From Actinomycetes bacterium (GTDB lineage: Bacteria > Actinomycetota > Acidimicrobiia > Acidimicrobiales > RAAP-2), in the NCBI GenBank assembly GCA_021815645.1, contig JAKBAB010000008.1, positions 1-36,694 of the forward strand: a stretch of 36,694 nucleotides of DNA, read 5' to 3'. A program made the translations under genes and the position numbers. Shown here in pieces: positions 23,860 through 34,443 of the stretch (position 1 is the first letter of the stretch; each line of letters begins with the position of its first letter). A model generated the notes under the pieces. It was not told the origin of the DNA. It worked only from the letters and a program-made list of their open reading frames with translations, and made no database searches.

Positions 23860-25088
23860 GAATCTCCTCGCGGTAACAGTTCTGCAACCCTAGCCAATAT
23901 CGCGTAAGCAATGACGTCCTTCGGGGCCCGCGCCACGTGTTCGACCGACTCGCCGGGCCCCACGATCGTGACTTCGTTCGTGGGGTGGCCGAACCCGACA
24001 CCGGGGGCCGACACGTCGTTGGCGACCAACACGTCCACGCCCTTATCACGAAACTTCGCCAACGCGTTCGCGACCAAATCCCCAGTTTCGGCGGCGAACG
24101 CGACGATGACCTGCCCGGGGGGACGTTTCGTCACCAGTTCACGAACGATGTCGTCAGTCGATTTGAGACGTAGTTCGGGCAAACCGTCGCGACGACGCAA
24201 CTTTTGGGGCGAACGGTCGATGGTGAAATCAGACACGGCCGCCGCCATAATCACGCAGTGGCTCGACGGTGCGTAGTTCGCGACGGCGTCTCGCATTTCC
24301 CGGGCCGACTCGACGGCGACGACCTTAATCGACGACGCGACGTCCACGCTCAGTGAGCGGTCCACGGTGCTCACGAGGGTGACCTCGGCGCCGAGCCGAC
24401 GCGCGACCTCCGCCAGCGCGTAGCCCTGAAGTCCCGTCGAGCGATTTGCGATGACGCGTACCGGATCGATCGCCTCTCGCGTTCCTCCAGCGGTTATGAG
24501 AACGCGCCGACCCGTAAGTTCCCCCCGGAACCCCGAGACGCAGCGCTCGACCAGTTCAACGATTCGCGGGGGTTCGACCATCCGGCCCACCCCGGCGTCC
24601 CCGCCCGCGAGCGGCCCCGAATCGGGCCCGAGTACCAAAAAACCGCGACCCTTCACGGTAGCGATATTGGCCCGCACCGACGGTTGCTCCCACATCTCGG
24701 TGTGCATGGCGGGACACAAAACGACGGGCGCGCGCGTCGCCAGTACGGTGGCGCTCAAAAGATCATTGGCCAGTCCGGCCGCCAGGCGAGCGATGAAGTG
24801 GGCGGTGGCGGGGGCCACGACGACCAAATCGGCCCGCTGCCCGAGGTAAGTGTGAGGAATGGGTGTCGTCGCGTCGCCGAAGAGCGAAGTACGCGTAGGC
24901 TCGCTGGCCAGTGCGGAAAAGGTGAGCGCACCGACGAAGTTCGTCGCGTTCGTCGTGAGCACCGGGGCCACGTCGTACCCCCGGTCGCGCAACTGCCTCA
25001 AAACCTCGACTGATTTATACGCGGCGATGCCCCCGCAGACGCCGAGGACTATGAAGGCGGTGGACTTACTAGGCGTCTCGGAGGGCAT
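23856..25088 (-). CDS. coaBC: Bifunctional phosphopantothenoylcysteine decarboxylase/synthetase
   Basis: Two consecutive coenzyme A steps: CoaB joins cysteine to phosphopantothenate, CoaC decarboxylates. 410 residues. CoaC flavodomain first (about 1-190): [34 protein letters not shown] and CPAMHTEMW (the PxMN motif with His in place of Asn, also seen in other actinobacteria). CoaB domain (about 195-410): [19 protein letters not shown] and [22 protein letters not shown] 25088 lies inside the end of rpoZ (20-base overlap); an upstream in-frame start at 25109 is possible. Confidence 0.96.
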   Translation of the reverse strand: MPSETPSKSTAFIVLGVCGGIAAYKSVEVLRQLRDRGYDVAPVLTTNATNFVGALTFSALASEPTRTSLFGDATTPIPHTYLGQRADLVVVAPATAHFIARLAAGLANDLLSATVLATRAPVVLCPAMHTEMWEQPSVRANIATVKGRGFLVLGPDSGPLAGGDAGVGRMVEPPRIVELVERCVSGFRGELTGRRVLITAGGTREAIDPVRVIANRSTGLQGYALAEVARRLGAEVTLVSTVDRSLSVDVASSIKVVAVESAREMRDAVANYAPSSHCVIMAAAVSDFTIDRSPQKLRRRDGLPELRLKSTDDIVRELVTKRPPGQVIVAFAAETGDLVANALAKFRDKGVDVLVANDVSAPGVGFGHPTNEVTIVGPGESVEHVARAPKDVIAYAILARVAELLPRGDS

Positions 25089-25422
25089 CGGTGAAGGCGT
25101 CCAGGTCACTGTTGGCGTCCTGGCGGGCCTGCTCCGCCTCTACGGCGGCCACGCGCTCGCTCTCGATCTCTTCCGCGGTGGGACGGTGGAAGCGAAGCTT
25201 GCCCTCGTAGAGCTCTTCCATCGCGAGCGAAAGTGACTTATTGGATAGGGAGGTAACTTGCGGGGGAATTAACGCCCCGTGTCCCGATCCCAGTCCGTTG
25301 TAGTACTCATTAATCTCTCGAGCCCGAATCGCCGAGACTGAAACCAGCGTAAATTTCGAGTCCCCCACCTTCTCCAAAAGATTCTCAATGGGTGGGTCGA
25401 CGAGAGTGGGGCGTTCGGCCAT
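25069..25422 (-). CDS. rpoZ: RNA polymerase omega subunit
   Basis: Small RNA polymerase subunit that helps assembly of beta'. 117 residues. PPIENLLEKVGDSKFTLVSV and SAIRAREINEYYN are the conserved N-terminal core; NKSLSLAMEELYEGKL completes the omega fold, followed by an acidic, variable tail. ATG 25422 has a Shine-Dalgarno AAAGGA and a TATACT -10 about 46 bases upstream, so it heads the rpoZ-coaBC-metK-priA unit. gmk, its usual upstream neighbour, is missing. Confidence 0.95.
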   Translation of the reverse strand: MAERPTLVDPPIENLLEKVGDSKFTLVSVSAIRAREINEYYNGLGSGHGALIPPQVTSLSNKSLSLAMEELYEGKLRFHRPTAEEIESERVAAVEAEQARQDANSDLDAFTDALRDA

Positions 25423-25467
25423 GATTCGTTCCTTTGACGGGGCGCCCGCCGTCGACGGACCCTTCCA

Positions 25468-25473
25468 GTATAG
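25468..25473 (-). promoter_or_regulatory. rpoZ -10 hexamer
   Basis: TATACT on the minus strand, about 46 bases before the rpoZ ATG, giving a leader near 40 bases that contains AAAGGA. No consensus -35. Confidence 0.5.
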
Positions 25474-25619
25474 GGAGAGTTCACGACTGCGCCTCGCGAA
25501 CCCGAGTCGCGACCTCCGGGCACTCGTGGGGCGAGGTAATCGCCGACTTCGATCGAGAACTGCCCCGCTCGCGCCAGCGACGCGAGGTCGCCGACTGCGC
25601 CGCGCGGGGAACTCTCCAG

Positions 25620-25642
25620 AATAGAAAGTCGGCGAGCCGACT
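25620..25642 (-). terminator. Hairpin terminator after mihF
   Basis: On the minus strand AGTCGGC-TC-GCCGACT (25642-25627) is a 7-base stem (6 bases with a 4-base loop if one pair opens), followed by a T-rich run TTCTATT. It lies 40 bases past the mihF stop and should end the pyrimidine operon. Confidence 0.65.
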
Positions 25643-25681
25643 CGGGGCCCGTTCTACCGCGTCGCACCGGCGACTATGCCA

Positions 25682-26002
25682 CTAGCGCACTAGTGCCCGA
25701 AAGAGTTCCGCTCGCTGTTTTGGACCCAGTCCCCGAATACGTCGCGTCTTGGCGATGGCGGCACTTTTCATAATCCGTTCCGCCTTTACTTCGCCGATCG
25801 CCGGGAGGGCGCTTATCAGGTCGTACGCTCGCATCTGCGCGACGCACTCCTCGCGCGCCGAAAGTTCGAAGAGGCCCTCGAGTGACAGTTCACCCGACTT
25901 GACCAACCGTTTAACCTCGGCCCGGCGACGGCGATTCGCTACCGCCAGACGCGACGCCTCGACGCGCTGTTCCTGGGAGAGGGAGGGCGGCGTCGGTGTC
26001 AC
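25682..26002 (-). CDS. mihF: Integration host factor, actinobacterial type
   Basis: Nucleoid-associated, DNA-bending protein unrelated in fold to proteobacterial IHF. 106 residues. N-terminal basic helix (RLAVANRRRRAEVKRLVKSG) and C-terminal helix-hairpin-helix-like part ALPAIGEVKAERIMK and RIRGLGPKQRAELF, which mark the family. GTG 26002 has TAGTCT 6 bases upstream and no Shine-Dalgarno, so an own leaderless promoter is likely in the 32-base gap after pyrF, in addition to read-through from pyr. Position after pyrF is the standard actinobacterial one. Confidence 0.93.
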   Translation of the reverse strand: MTPTPPSLSQEQRVEASRLAVANRRRRAEVKRLVKSGELSLEGLFELSAREECVAQMRAYDLISALPAIGEVKAERIMKSAAIAKTRRIRGLGPKQRAELFRALVR

Positions 26003-26008
26003 GAGGTC

Positions 26009-26014
26009 AGACTA
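26009..26014 (-). promoter_or_regulatory. -10 hexamer, probable leaderless start of mihF
   Basis: TAGTCT on the minus strand, 6 bases before the mihF GTG, in the 32-base gap after pyrF. No Shine-Dalgarno precedes the GTG. No -35 recognised. Confidence 0.45.
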
Positions 26015-26034
26015 CTCTTTCGAACGGCCAACGG

Positions 26035-26868
26035 CTAGAGTGCGTCATTCAGTTGGTCGCGCCACCGTTGGGCGGCGTCGCGCAGGGCCCGCGGCTCCGG
26101 TCCGGCGTTAGCAACGGCGCGCGAAACACTCGCCAAAACTGAGCCCCGGGGACAGCCCGAAAATAGGCGACCCACGTCCGCCGCGCTCGCGCCCTGAACT
26201 CCGACACCGGGCACCAAATAAGGACCGGACAGGTCCGCCAGGGCGAAATGGGGCCGCTCGCGGGTCGCCCCTACGACGGCCCCGAAGGGGCCCAGTCCCG
26301 GTCCCGCCCGACGGTTGAGGTCGCTCACCCGCCGCAGCACCGACGCCTCCACCGTGTCGTCATCTCCGGTGCGCGCGAGCTGAAAAGAACGTCCTTCGGG
26401 GTTCGACGTCGACGCCAGAACGAAAACACCACGGCCGGTCGCTACGGCGAGTCGGAAGAAGGGTTCGAGGGAATCTAACCCTAAGTAGGGCGACACGGTC
26501 ACGGCGTCCGCGGCCAAGGGCGAACCCTCCCCCAGCCACGCCCGCGCGTAACCCTCGTTGGTGGTGACGACGTCGCCGCGCTTCGCGTCAGCGATCACCA
26601 AGACGTCGGCGGCCGCGGCGTCACGCAGCACTCGCTCGAGAACTTGTAAACCGGACGAGGCGAAGCGCTCAAAAAACCCGACCTGAACCTTGACCGCCGC
26701 GACGACCGAACTCACGGCGTCGAGGGTCGCGCGCGCCACGAACTCGAGTCCTTCGACCGAGTCGCTGCGCGACCACGCCGAGAGAACGTCCGCGCTGGGG
26801 TCGATGCCCACGCAGAGGGGGCCACGCTCGTCAATCCGTCCCCGTAGTCGCTCCCCGAAACTATCCAC
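26035..26868 (-). CDS. pyrF: Orotidine 5'-phosphate decarboxylase
   Basis: Last step of UMP synthesis. About 277 residues, the longer type-2 subfamily (with LCVGIDPSADVLSAW and VKVQVGFFERFASSGL). The active-site motif VIADAKRGDV is intact. Start GTG 26868 ([12 protein letters not shown]) overlaps the pyrD end by a few bases; an in-frame GTG at 26886 would overlap more. GGGGGCGG lies just upstream. The 3' end is 32 bases from mihF. Confidence 0.95.
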   Translation of the reverse strand: MDSFGERLRGRIDERGPLCVGIDPSADVLSAWSRSDSVEGLEFVARATLDAVSSVVAAVKVQVGFFERFASSGLQVLERVLRDAAAADVLVIADAKRGDVVTTNEGYARAWLGEGSPLAADAVTVSPYLGLDSLEPFFRLAVATGRGVFVLASTSNPEGRSFQLARTGDDDTVEASVLRRVSDLNRRAGPGLGPFGAVVGATRERPHFALADLSGPYLVPGVGVQGASAADVGRLFSGCPRGSVLASVSRAVANAGPEPRALRDAAQRWRDQLNDAL

Positions 26869-27772
26869 GGTGCGCCGCCCCCACAATCTCGCTCACCCGT
26901 TCCACGTGGTGGTGGTTCAGCCACGCGGCGAGTTCGCGTTGAACTCTCCACGGGGCGCGAGGGTTCGCGAACGTCGCCGTGCCCACCTCGACCGCACACG
27001 CCCCCGCCATAATCATCGATACCGCGTCCTCCCCGCACGTGACGCCCCCGACACCAATAATTGGCGTTGCGCGAAACTCTTGATAACAGTCGTAAACGGC
27101 CCGCACGGCGATCGGCAGAATTCCCGGCCCGCTCACCCCGCCCGCGCCATTGCCCAGGGCGGCCCGTCTACGCTCTACGTCGATCACCATTCCCATCACG
27201 GTGTTTACCAAAACGAGCGCGTCGGCACCGGCGTCGATGGCCGCGCGCGCTACGTCGAGGAGCCGGGGCGTGTTGGGACTGAGTTTGACCCACAGCGGGC
27301 GATCTAGGAACCGAACCGCTGACACCACGGCGCCCGTCGCGGAGGGCGAGTGTGCGAACATCTCCCGACTCCGTTCGAGATTGGGACAGCTCACGTTCAC
27401 TTCGACGGCCACGACGTCGGCCCCCCGCATCGCCGCAGCCGCGTCGGCGAACTCCCCAACGGTGCGCCCCCAAAGTGATCCCACGACCCGGGCGCCCCGT
27501 TGACGTAGGGCTACGAGGTCACGCTCGCGCCACGCCGCCACGCCCGGACCGGCGAGGCCCACCGCGTTCACCATGTGGGCACCCGACGCGGTGACGCGCG
27601 GGGGCTCGTTGCCCGGCCAGGGGAAGTCACTTAGGGACTTCACCACGACGGCGCCCAAGTCGGCGAGGTTCCCGTAGTCGGCGAGTTCGTCGCCGTGTCC
27701 GGCCGTTCCCGAGGCGGTGAGAACCGGTGACGGCAGCCGGAGCGCGCCAATGGTGGTGTCGAGCGAACTCAC
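26861..27772 (-). CDS. pyrD: Dihydroorotate dehydrogenase, class 1B-like
   Basis: Oxidises dihydroorotate to orotate with FMN. 303 residues, soluble, with no N-terminal membrane helix, so not class 2. Motifs: [41 protein letters not shown] with the class-1 catalytic Cys, WVKLSPN and [13 protein letters not shown]. The layout fits PyrDB, which normally needs PyrK to pass electrons to NAD; no pyrK lies in this window. GTG 27772 gives a GTGA overlap with the carB stop; a longer in-frame reading to 27871 would sit inside carB. Confidence 0.92.
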   Translation of the reverse strand: MSSLDTTIGALRLPSPVLTASGTAGHGDELADYGNLADLGAVVVKSLSDFPWPGNEPPRVTASGAHMVNAVGLAGPGVAAWRERDLVALRQRGARVVGSLWGRTVGEFADAAAAMRGADVVAVEVNVSCPNLERSREMFAHSPSATGAVVSAVRFLDRPLWVKLSPNTPRLLDVARAAIDAGADALVLVNTVMGMVIDVERRRAALGNGAGGVSGPGILPIAVRAVYDCYQEFRATPIIGVGGVTCGEDAVSMIMAGACAVEVGTATFANPRAPWRVQRELAAWLNHHHVERVSEIVGAAHRG

Positions 27773-30700
27773 GCGTGCAGTTCCTGGAGAGAGTGAACGC
27801 GCCAGCCCCTTTCGCGGGTGTCGGCGATTCCTTTCGCGGCCGCGAAGCCGGCGCTGAGCGTGGTGAGACACGCCACGTGGTGCTCGACGCAGGCTCTACG
27901 GATTGCGGCCCCGTCGGATCGCGCGGACGACCCCGAGGGGGTGTTTACGACCAGATGGACTTCACCCGAGGCGATCAGAGAAACGGCGTCCGGGCCCAGG
28001 CCGCCAACGCCGACTTTGGCCACCAACGTATGGACCTCGACGCCGTGGGCGCGTAGGTAACCGGCGGTGCCCACCGTCGCCGCGAGACGAAAGCCGAGCT
28101 TAGCGAGCTGGCGGGCCAACGTGAGTCCCACCACCTTGTCCCGATCGGCGAGGGAGAAAAAGACTTGACCGGTATCGGGGAGGCGCGAGCCGGCGGCCAG
28201 TTGAGATTTGGCGAAGGCGATGCCGAAACTCTCGCCAATACCCATGACCTCGCCCGTGGAGCGCATCTCGGGGCCGAGCAGCGTATCGACACCGGGGAAT
28301 CTACTAAAGGGCAGGACGGCCTCTTTAACGCACACGTAGTTAGGTACGGGCGTCGCGGCGGGAACGAGACCCCGGTTTCTAAGTTCCGCGAGCGAGTCGC
28401 CCATCATGACCCGAACCGCCACCTGCGCGAGCAGCACACCGGTCGCCTTCGCGACGAACGGGACCGTCCGACTGGCGCGCGGATTCGCCTCGAGGACGAA
28501 AACGGTCTCGTCCTTGACCGCGAACTGCACGTTGATTAGGCCCACGACCTCTAGCGCGTCGGCGATCCGGCGCGTGCTCTCGTGCAAAGTCGAAATTACC
28601 GCGTCACTCAAGCTCTGCGGTGGCAAAGCGCACGCGGAGTCACCGGAGTGCACGCCCGCCTCTTCCACGTGCTCCATGACTCCGGCCACGTAGGTCTCGC
28701 CCACCGCGTCACGCACCGCGTCTACGTCAACTTCGACCGCGTCTTCGAGGAAGCTGTCAATAAGGATCGGTCGACTCCGCGCGACGGACCCTTCGCGAGC
28801 GAGCGACCCGTAAGCGCTCGTCAAGTCTTTCATTACTCGCTCCAACGATCGGTCGTCGTAGACGATCTCCATCGCCCGGCCCCCCAGGACGTAACTGGGC
28901 CGCACGAGCACGGGGTAGCCGACCCGGCGGACGACCGCGCGCGCCTGGTCGAGCGACTCAGCTACGTCCCCCGGCGGCTGGCGGAGATTGAGCGCCGAGC
29001 AGATGGCCGACCACCGTTCGCGGTCCTCGGCCGCGTCGATTGCGTGAACGGGCGTTCCCAGCACGAGCGAGGGGTCGAGAGTGTGCGACAACTTAAGGGG
29101 CGTTTGACCGCCCAGTGAGACAATTACGCCGACCAGGCGGGCCCCATCGACACAGGCGGCCCGTTCGGCTTCAATGACGTGAGCGACGTCGTCGGGGGTC
29201 AACGGCTCGAAGTAGAGCCGGTCCGACGTCGAGTAATCGGTCGAGACCGTCTCGGGATTGCAGTTGACCATGACCGACTCATAACCCATGTCGCGCAAGG
29301 CCAACGACGCGTGTACGCAGCAGTAGTCGAATTCGATGCCTTGTCCAATGCGGTTCGGCCCGGAACCGAGAATGATGACCCGATCTCGAGGCGAGGGCAC
29401 CACCTCACTCGACTCTTCGTAAGTGCTGTAGTAGTACGGGGTCGCCGCTTCGAACTCCGCGGCGCAGGTGTCGACCGTCTGGAAGGTCGTATCCACTCCC
29501 CGCGCCAGGCGCAGTTCCCGAACCCGCTCGCGCGTCGTAGCGCTGAGCTGAGCGATCTGTTCGTCGGAGAAGCCCCACTGCAGGTAACGGCGCCACTCGC
29601 GGGCGCCGTACTCGGCCAGGTCAACCGCCTCGACGAGCTCCCGTTCGCGAAGGACAATCTCGCGCATTTGGTCGAGAAACCAGACGTCGATCTTCGTGCG
29701 GAGCGCGACTTGCGCGACCGGGGCTCCGCGGCGCAGTACTTCGTGCAGCGCCAGTAGTCGATCGGGCGTCGCCACCTCACAACGGGGCCACAGCTCGTCG
29801 TCGCTGAGGTCCGCGAACTCCGAGTCGGCGCCCACGGCGAAGCCCACGCGTCCCTGCTCCAGCGAACGCACGGCCTTTTGGAGCGATTCGGCGAAGTTAC
29901 GACCGATCGCCATAACTTCCCCCACGGACTGCATCCGTGTGCCCAGCACCGGCGACGATCCCGGTAACTTCTCAAAGGCCCAACGGGGGATCTTGGTCAC
30001 GACGTAGTCGATCACCGGTTCGAAGCACGCGGGCGTCACTCGGGTGATGTCATTTTCCAATTCGTTTAGGGTGTAACCCACCGCCAGGCGAGCGGCGATG
30101 CGAGCGATGGGGAAACCGGTCGCCTTGGAGGCCAGGGCGCTCGAGCGCGACACGCGAGGGTTCATCTCGATAACGAGCCGTTCGCCGGTCTCGGGGTTCA
30201 CGGCGAACTGAACATTCGAGCCGCCAGTTTCGACACCTACTCGACGCAAGATCCGAAAAGCGTCGTCACGCATCGCTTGATACTCGACGTCCGAGAGGGT
30301 CTGTTGGGGCGCCACCGTGATCGAGTCCCCCGTGTGCACCCCCATGGGATCGACGTTCTCAATGCTGCACACGACCACGCAGTTGTCGGCCCGGTCACGC
30401 ATCACCTCCAGCTCGAACTCCTTCCAACCCGCGACCGACCGCTCAATGAGGATCTCCCCGATGGGCGACGCAGCTAGGCCCTCACGCGCGAGACGTACGA
30501 ACGACTCTTCTTCCAGGGCGATGCCCGTTCCCGCTCCGCCGAGAATAAAACTCGGTCGGACCATAATTGGCCATCCAATCGTGCGAGCGATCTGGAGCGC
30601 CTCTTCGTTGGAACGCGCGAAACCCGATTCGGGCACCGCTAGGCCGATCTCGGCCATCGCCTTTTTGAACTCGTTACGGTCCTCCGCTGTCGTAATCGCT

Positions 30701-31062
30701 TCGGGTCGCGCGCCGATGACTTCGACGCCCCAACGTTCGAGGTCCCCTCGCCGCACCAGCTCCATCGTGAGGTTAAGGGCGGTCTGGCCACCGAGGGTCG
30801 GGAGGAGTGCGTCGGGGCGCTCCCTTTCAATCACGTCGAGGATCACGTCGGGATCGAGCGGTTCGACGTACGTCACGTCCGCCGTCGCGGGGTCGGTCAT
30901 GATGGTCGCCGGATTGGAGTTCACGAGTACGACGCGGTAACCCTCGCTGCGAAGCACTTGGCACGCCTGAGTACCCGAGTAGTCGAACTCGCAGGCCTGC
31001 CCAATGACGATGGGTCCCGAACCGATAACCATGATCGTGCGCAGGTCGTCGCGGCGAGGCAT
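27769..31062 (-). CDS. carB: Carbamoyl-phosphate synthase large subunit
   Basis: Makes carbamoyl phosphate from bicarbonate, ammonia and two ATP for both pyrimidines (pyrB) and arginine (argF). 1097 residues, full length. Two homologous halves: the first starts [20 protein letters not shown], the second [19 protein letters not shown] (about 560). Each half has an ATP-grasp fold with [11 protein letters not shown] and [12 protein letters not shown] loops. C-terminal allosteric MGS-like domain (about 950-1097) includes [15 protein letters not shown] 31062 overlaps the carA stop (TAATG); a longer in-frame reading to 31170 is not homologous. Confidence 0.98.
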   Translation of the reverse strand: MPRRDDLRTIMVIGSGPIVIGQACEFDYSGTQACQVLRSEGYRVVLVNSNPATIMTDPATADVTYVEPLDPDVILDVIERERPDALLPTLGGQTALNLTMELVRRGDLERWGVEVIGARPEAITTAEDRNEFKKAMAEIGLAVPESGFARSNEEALQIARTIGWPIMVRPSFILGGAGTGIALEEESFVRLAREGLAASPIGEILIERSVAGWKEFELEVMRDRADNCVVVCSIENVDPMGVHTGDSITVAPQQTLSDVEYQAMRDDAFRILRRVGVETGGSNVQFAVNPETGERLVIEMNPRVSRSSALASKATGFPIARIAARLAVGYTLNELENDITRVTPACFEPVIDYVVTKIPRWAFEKLPGSSPVLGTRMQSVGEVMAIGRNFAESLQKAVRSLEQGRVGFAVGADSEFADLSDDELWPRCEVATPDRLLALHEVLRRGAPVAQVALRTKIDVWFLDQMREIVLRERELVEAVDLAEYGAREWRRYLQWGFSDEQIAQLSATTRERVRELRLARGVDTTFQTVDTCAAEFEAATPYYYSTYEESSEVVPSPRDRVIILGSGPNRIGQGIEFDYCCVHASLALRDMGYESVMVNCNPETVSTDYSTSDRLYFEPLTPDDVAHVIEAERAACVDGARLVGVIVSLGGQTPLKLSHTLDPSLVLGTPVHAIDAAEDRERWSAICSALNLRQPPGDVAESLDQARAVVRRVGYPVLVRPSYVLGGRAMEIVYDDRSLERVMKDLTSAYGSLAREGSVARSRPILIDSFLEDAVEVDVDAVRDAVGETYVAGVMEHVEEAGVHSGDSACALPPQSLSDAVISTLHESTRRIADALEVVGLINVQFAVKDETVFVLEANPRASRTVPFVAKATGVLLAQVAVRVMMGDSLAELRNRGLVPAATPVPNYVCVKEAVLPFSRFPGVDTLLGPEMRSTGEVMGIGESFGIAFAKSQLAAGSRLPDTGQVFFSLADRDKVVGLTLARQLAKLGFRLAATVGTAGYLRAHGVEVHTLVAKVGVGGLGPDAVSLIASGEVHLVVNTPSGSSARSDGAAIRRACVEHHVACLTTLSAGFAAAKGIADTRERGWRVHSLQELHA

Positions 31063-32150
31063 TAGGAGAGCCCCGATCGGGCCTTGACGAGTACTTCGAA
31101 ACGTTCGAAGAGGTAGTGCGAGTCGTGGGGACCGGGGCTGGCCTCGGGGTGGTACTGCACCGAAAAGCAACGCTCCGCCGGCGAGGACAGTCCCTCAATG
31201 ACGCCGTCGTTGAGGTTGATGTGACTAACCAGGGACGGGTCGAGCGAATCGGGGGCCACCGCGTAGTTGTGGTTCTGGGCGGTAATCTCCACGCGACCCG
31301 AAGCGAGATCTTGCACGGGGTGGTTACTACCGTGGTGACCGAAGGGGAGTTTGAACGTTCTCGCTCCGAGGGCGGCGGCGAGTAGTTGGTGCCCGAGGCA
31401 GATGCCGAAGAGGGGAACACGACCGAGTAGTTGCGATACTTCGTGGGCCGGTGCCTCCAGTGCGGCGGGATCGCCGGGCCCGTTAGAGAGAAAGACTCCG
31501 TCGGGCCGTCGGGCCAAAATCTCCGACGCCGACGTCGACGAGGGAACGACCGTTACGCGAAAACGCTCGGCCAGTTGGCGTACCATCGAGCGCTTCACCC
31601 CAAAGTCTACGACGACGACGTAACGATCCCCTCGTCCGGCGTCGTAGGCCACCGGAGTCGAGACCTCCGAAGCGAGGTCTCGCCCGTCCGTTCCGAAGCT
31701 GACGGCGGCTCGAGCGGCGACGACCCGGTGACCGGCCGTTCCGAACGCTCCCGCTAACGATCCGTGGGCGCGTAAGTGCCTCGTCAGCCGGCGCGTGTCC
31801 ACGCCCACGATGGCCGGTACCCGTCGCGCGACGAGAAAATCTTCCAGTGACGACCCCGAGCGCCACGACGACGGCAGGGCGGTCAACTCCCGCATCACCA
31901 CCCCAACGCACCACGGCCGAGGCGCTTCATCGTCGAGGTCACTGACGCCGTAGTTTCCGACGTGAGGGTAGGTGAAGGTTACGATTTGGCCCGAGTAGCT
32001 GGGATCGGTGATGACCTCCTGGTACCCACTGAGGGAAGTGTTAAAGACGAACTCGCCACTGGTGACGCCCGACTCGGGCGAGAATCCCGCGCCGTAGCCT
32101 TCGAAAACGGTGCCGTCGCTGAGTACCAATACGGCTTCACGGCGCGTCAC
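31062..32150 (-). CDS. carA: Carbamoyl-phosphate synthase small subunit
   Basis: Glutaminase subunit that feeds ammonia to CarB. 362 residues. N-terminal CPSase domain ([15 protein letters not shown] ... [17 protein letters not shown]), then class I glutamine amidotransferase with [16 protein letters not shown] (nucleophile Cys251) and [13 protein letters not shown] (His334, Glu336). Catalytic triad complete. GTG 32150 overlaps the pyrC TGA (GTGA). Confidence 0.97.
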   Translation of the reverse strand: MTRREAVLVLSDGTVFEGYGAGFSPESGVTSGEFVFNTSLSGYQEVITDPSYSGQIVTFTYPHVGNYGVSDLDDEAPRPWCVGVVMRELTALPSSWRSGSSLEDFLVARRVPAIVGVDTRRLTRHLRAHGSLAGAFGTAGHRVVAARAAVSFGTDGRDLASEVSTPVAYDAGRGDRYVVVVDFGVKRSMVRQLAERFRVTVVPSSTSASEILARRPDGVFLSNGPGDPAALEAPAHEVSQLLGRVPLFGICLGHQLLAAALGARTFKLPFGHHGSNHPVQDLASGRVEITAQNHNYAVAPDSLDPSLVSHINLNDGVIEGLSSPAERCFSVQYHPEASPGPHDSHYLFERFEVLVKARSGLS

Positions 32151-33463
32151 GTTAACTCCCCGTCCTCGACGACCAGGTGACCCTTCGCGATCGTGGCGCG
32201 CACGCGCCCGATTACGAGTCGTTCGTGGTAAGGGGTATTAGCGGTGCGACTGTGCAATGCGTCTCGGTTAATGCGCCACTGCGAGCTCGGGTCAAAGATT
32301 ACGAGGTTGGCGTCATCGCCAACCAAGACGTCCGACCCGTGACCACTTAGGCCGACGGGCTGGTCCGACGAACGAAGCTGCGCGATGCGCGCCGGGGCTC
32401 GACTAAGGAGGTCGAAAAACCGTCGAGGGTCGCAGTCGCCACCTCCTAGGGCCTCGTAAACGAGCGCCGCCGCGTGCTCGAGCCCCAGCATTCCCGGCGG
32501 CGCCTCGTCGAAGGGTAGATCTTTCGACTCCGGTGAGTGGGGTGCGTGGTCCGTCGCGACCGCGTCGACGGTCCCGTCCACCAGGGCGCGACGCAACGCC
32601 GCAACGTCGGCGACGGTGCGCAGGGGTGGGTGAACTTTATAGATGGGGTCAAAACCTTCACACAACGACTCGTCGAGAGTGACGTGGTGAGCGGTCACCT
32701 CTGCGGTAACGTCGAGACCCCGCGCTCGCGCCGCGCGAAGCAGATCCATCGAGCGCGCGGTGGTCAGATGCATGAAGTGCACAGAGCCGCCCGTCAACGC
32801 GGCGAGTTCGATGTCGCGCATCACCATCAACTCCTCGGCGAGCGCCGGGCGGCCCACCAAGCCGAGTCGGCTGCTCAACGCACCCTCATTCATCGCACCG
32901 CCGCCGGCTAGGCGCTCGTCTTCACAGTGTTGGGCCAAGCGGACCCCGAGGGGTTTCGCGTACGTGAGCGCCCGACGCATCACCGAAGGGTCGTCGACGG
33001 CACGACCGTCGTCGGTGAACAGGCGCACCCCGAGCGCCGCCATTTCCGCCATGGGCGCTAAGGACTCCCCGAGGCGACCCTTGGTGATCGCGCCCGCGAC
33101 CGCGACGTCGAGTGGGGTGCGGGCGCCGAGTTGCAAGACGTAGGCGACGAGTGCGGCGCTGTCGAGCGCCGGTTCCGTATTGGGCATCGCGACGAGGGCA
33201 CAGTACCCGCCGATCGCGCCGGCCCGTGCGCCACTCTCGATGGTGTCGCACTCGTTGACGCTCGGCTCGCGTAGGTGAGTGTGGATATCGACGAATCCCG
33301 GGCCCACCCAACACCCGGACGCGTCGACTACGCGCGACCGAGACGGCACGTCGAGGTTCTCGCCCACCGCGGTGATGCGCCCCCCCTCAATGACGACGTC
33401 CGCCGGAGCGACCGTCTTGGGGCCGACGACTACTCCACCACGTACCACCAGACGCGTCGTCAC
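32147..33463 (-). CDS. pyrC: Dihydroorotase
   Basis: Zn-dependent cyclisation of carbamoyl aspartate. 438 residues, class I (multifunctional-type) dihydroorotase. Metal motifs: [10 protein letters not shown] (HxH), [12 protein letters not shown] (His), and [15 protein letters not shown] (Asp). [17 protein letters not shown] carries the substrate-binding Asn. GTG 33463 overlaps the pyrB stop (GTGA); the frame is open much further upstream, to 33754, but that part is the shadow of pyrB. Its TGA overlaps carA. Confidence 0.96.
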   Translation of the reverse strand: MTTRLVVRGGVVVGPKTVAPADVVIEGGRITAVGENLDVPSRSRVVDASGCWVGPGFVDIHTHLREPSVNECDTIESGARAGAIGGYCALVAMPNTEPALDSAALVAYVLQLGARTPLDVAVAGAITKGRLGESLAPMAEMAALGVRLFTDDGRAVDDPSVMRRALTYAKPLGVRLAQHCEDERLAGGGAMNEGALSSRLGLVGRPALAEELMVMRDIELAALTGGSVHFMHLTTARSMDLLRAARARGLDVTAEVTAHHVTLDESLCEGFDPIYKVHPPLRTVADVAALRRALVDGTVDAVATDHAPHSPESKDLPFDEAPPGMLGLEHAAALVYEALGGGDCDPRRFFDLLSRAPARIAQLRSSDQPVGLSGHGSDVLVGDDANLVIFDPSSQWRINRDALHSRTANTPYHERLVIGRVRATIAKGHLVVEDGELT

Positions 33464-34443
33464 TCGGCCCCCGACGCTAATCCGGCAACGCACAAGTACA
33501 AAACGGCCATACGAATGGGAACCCCGTTGGCGACTTGACGTTCCACGACCGAGTTCGCCTGATCCGCGACCCTCGAGTCGATTTCGACACCACGGTTCAT
33601 GGGACCGGGGTGCATGATGAGCGCGCCTGGGCGAAGGCGCCGAGCTCGCTCGGCGGTCAGCCCGTGGGTGCGGGTGAATTCGCGCAAACTCGGGACGTAG
33701 GCCCCGGAACCTCGCTCCTTTTGGAGCCGTAGCAGTCCCACGACGTCGGCCCACTCGAGCGCCTCATCGAAGTCGTTAGCGACGTCAGCCGGCCAACTCG
33801 CGACGTCATCGGGTAGCAGCGAGCCCGGCGCGGCGAGGCGTACGTGAGCGCCCATGGCCCCGAAGGCGGCCACGTCACTGCGGGCGACTCGACTGTGGCG
33901 AATATCGCCAACGATGAGCACGTGGAGGTCCCGAAGGAGGTCGGCGCCGCCCTCGCGTCCCGTCGTTCCGTGGCGCTCGGCGAGGACCTCGCGAATGGTG
34001 TACACGTCGAGGAGTCCTTGAGTGGGGTGTTGGTGTTGGCCGTCCCCGGCGTTAATCACACTGACGTGAGGGACGTACCGACTCACCTGGAGCGCAGCCC
34101 CGCTCGAACCGTGTCGCATCACGACGGCGTCGATACCCAAGGCGTCAATGGTTGAGATCGTGTCGCGAAGCGACTCCCCTTTTTTAACGCTGCTGGACGC
34201 CACGGCCAGTGAGAGAACGTCCGCACTGAGGCGCTTCGCCGCCGTCTCGAAGCTGAGACGCGTTCTCGTCGACTCCTCGAAGAATATAGACGCCACCACG
34301 CGCCCCTTGAGGGCCGGCACCTTCTTAATCGTTCGTCGATTCACCTCCACGAACGAGTCGGCGACTTCGAGAATCTCGACGATGGCGTCCCGAGATAGTC
34401 CGTCCAGCGAGAGAAGATTGGTGCCGCGAATAGACGACGTCAC
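33460..34443 (-). CDS. pyrB: Aspartate carbamoyltransferase catalytic subunit
   Basis: Committed step of pyrimidine synthesis. 327 residues. FFEESTRTRLSFETAAKRL holds the carbamoyl-phosphate motif STRTR; MRHGSSGAA, HPTQGLLDVYTI and HPGPMNRGVEI are intact. The EESTRTR form separates it from the ornithine enzyme at 2722. No pyrI was found, in line with many Gram-positives. GTG 34443 overlaps the pyrR TGA (GTGA). Confidence 0.96.
   Translation of the reverse strand: MTSSIRGTNLLSLDGLSRDAIVEILEVADSFVEVNRRTIKKVPALKGRVVASIFFEESTRTRLSFETAAKRLSADVLSLAVASSSVKKGESLRDTISTIDALGIDAVVMRHGSSGAALQVSRYVPHVSVINAGDGQHQHPTQGLLDVYTIREVLAERHGTTGREGGADLLRDLHVLIVGDIRHSRVARSDVAAFGAMGAHVRLAAPGSLLPDDVASWPADVANDFDEALEWADVVGLLRLQKERGSGAYVPSLREFTRTHGLTAERARRLRPGALIMHPGPMNRGVEIDSRVADQANSVVERQVANGVPIRMAVLYLCVAGLASGAE

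Larger units (their letters stand above)
25423..25681 (-). other. Gap between mihF and rpoZ where gmk would be expected
   Basis: About 260 bases, too short for guanylate kinase (about 570). It holds the mihF terminator (25620-25642) and the rpoZ promoter. Between them one minus-strand frame reads like coding sequence (AVGDLASLARAGQFSIEVGD, within 25500-25620) but has no stop before rpoZ and no family I recognise. It could be a remnant or chance. Confidence 0.5.

Noticed and set aside
25269-25667. Minus-strand open frame across the mihF-rpoZ gap
   Set aside because: Its second half is the shadow of rpoZ and it has no stop before rpoZ; no family recognised. Kept only as a note on the gap.
28582-29118. 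Long plus-strand open frame (178 codons) opposite carB
   Set aside because: Antisense shadow of a full-length, highly conserved carB; composition follows the carB codons.
33464-33754. N-terminal extension of pyrC
   Set aside because: It is an out-of-frame reading of pyrB; dihydroorotase homology begins at the GTG overlapping the pyrB stop.
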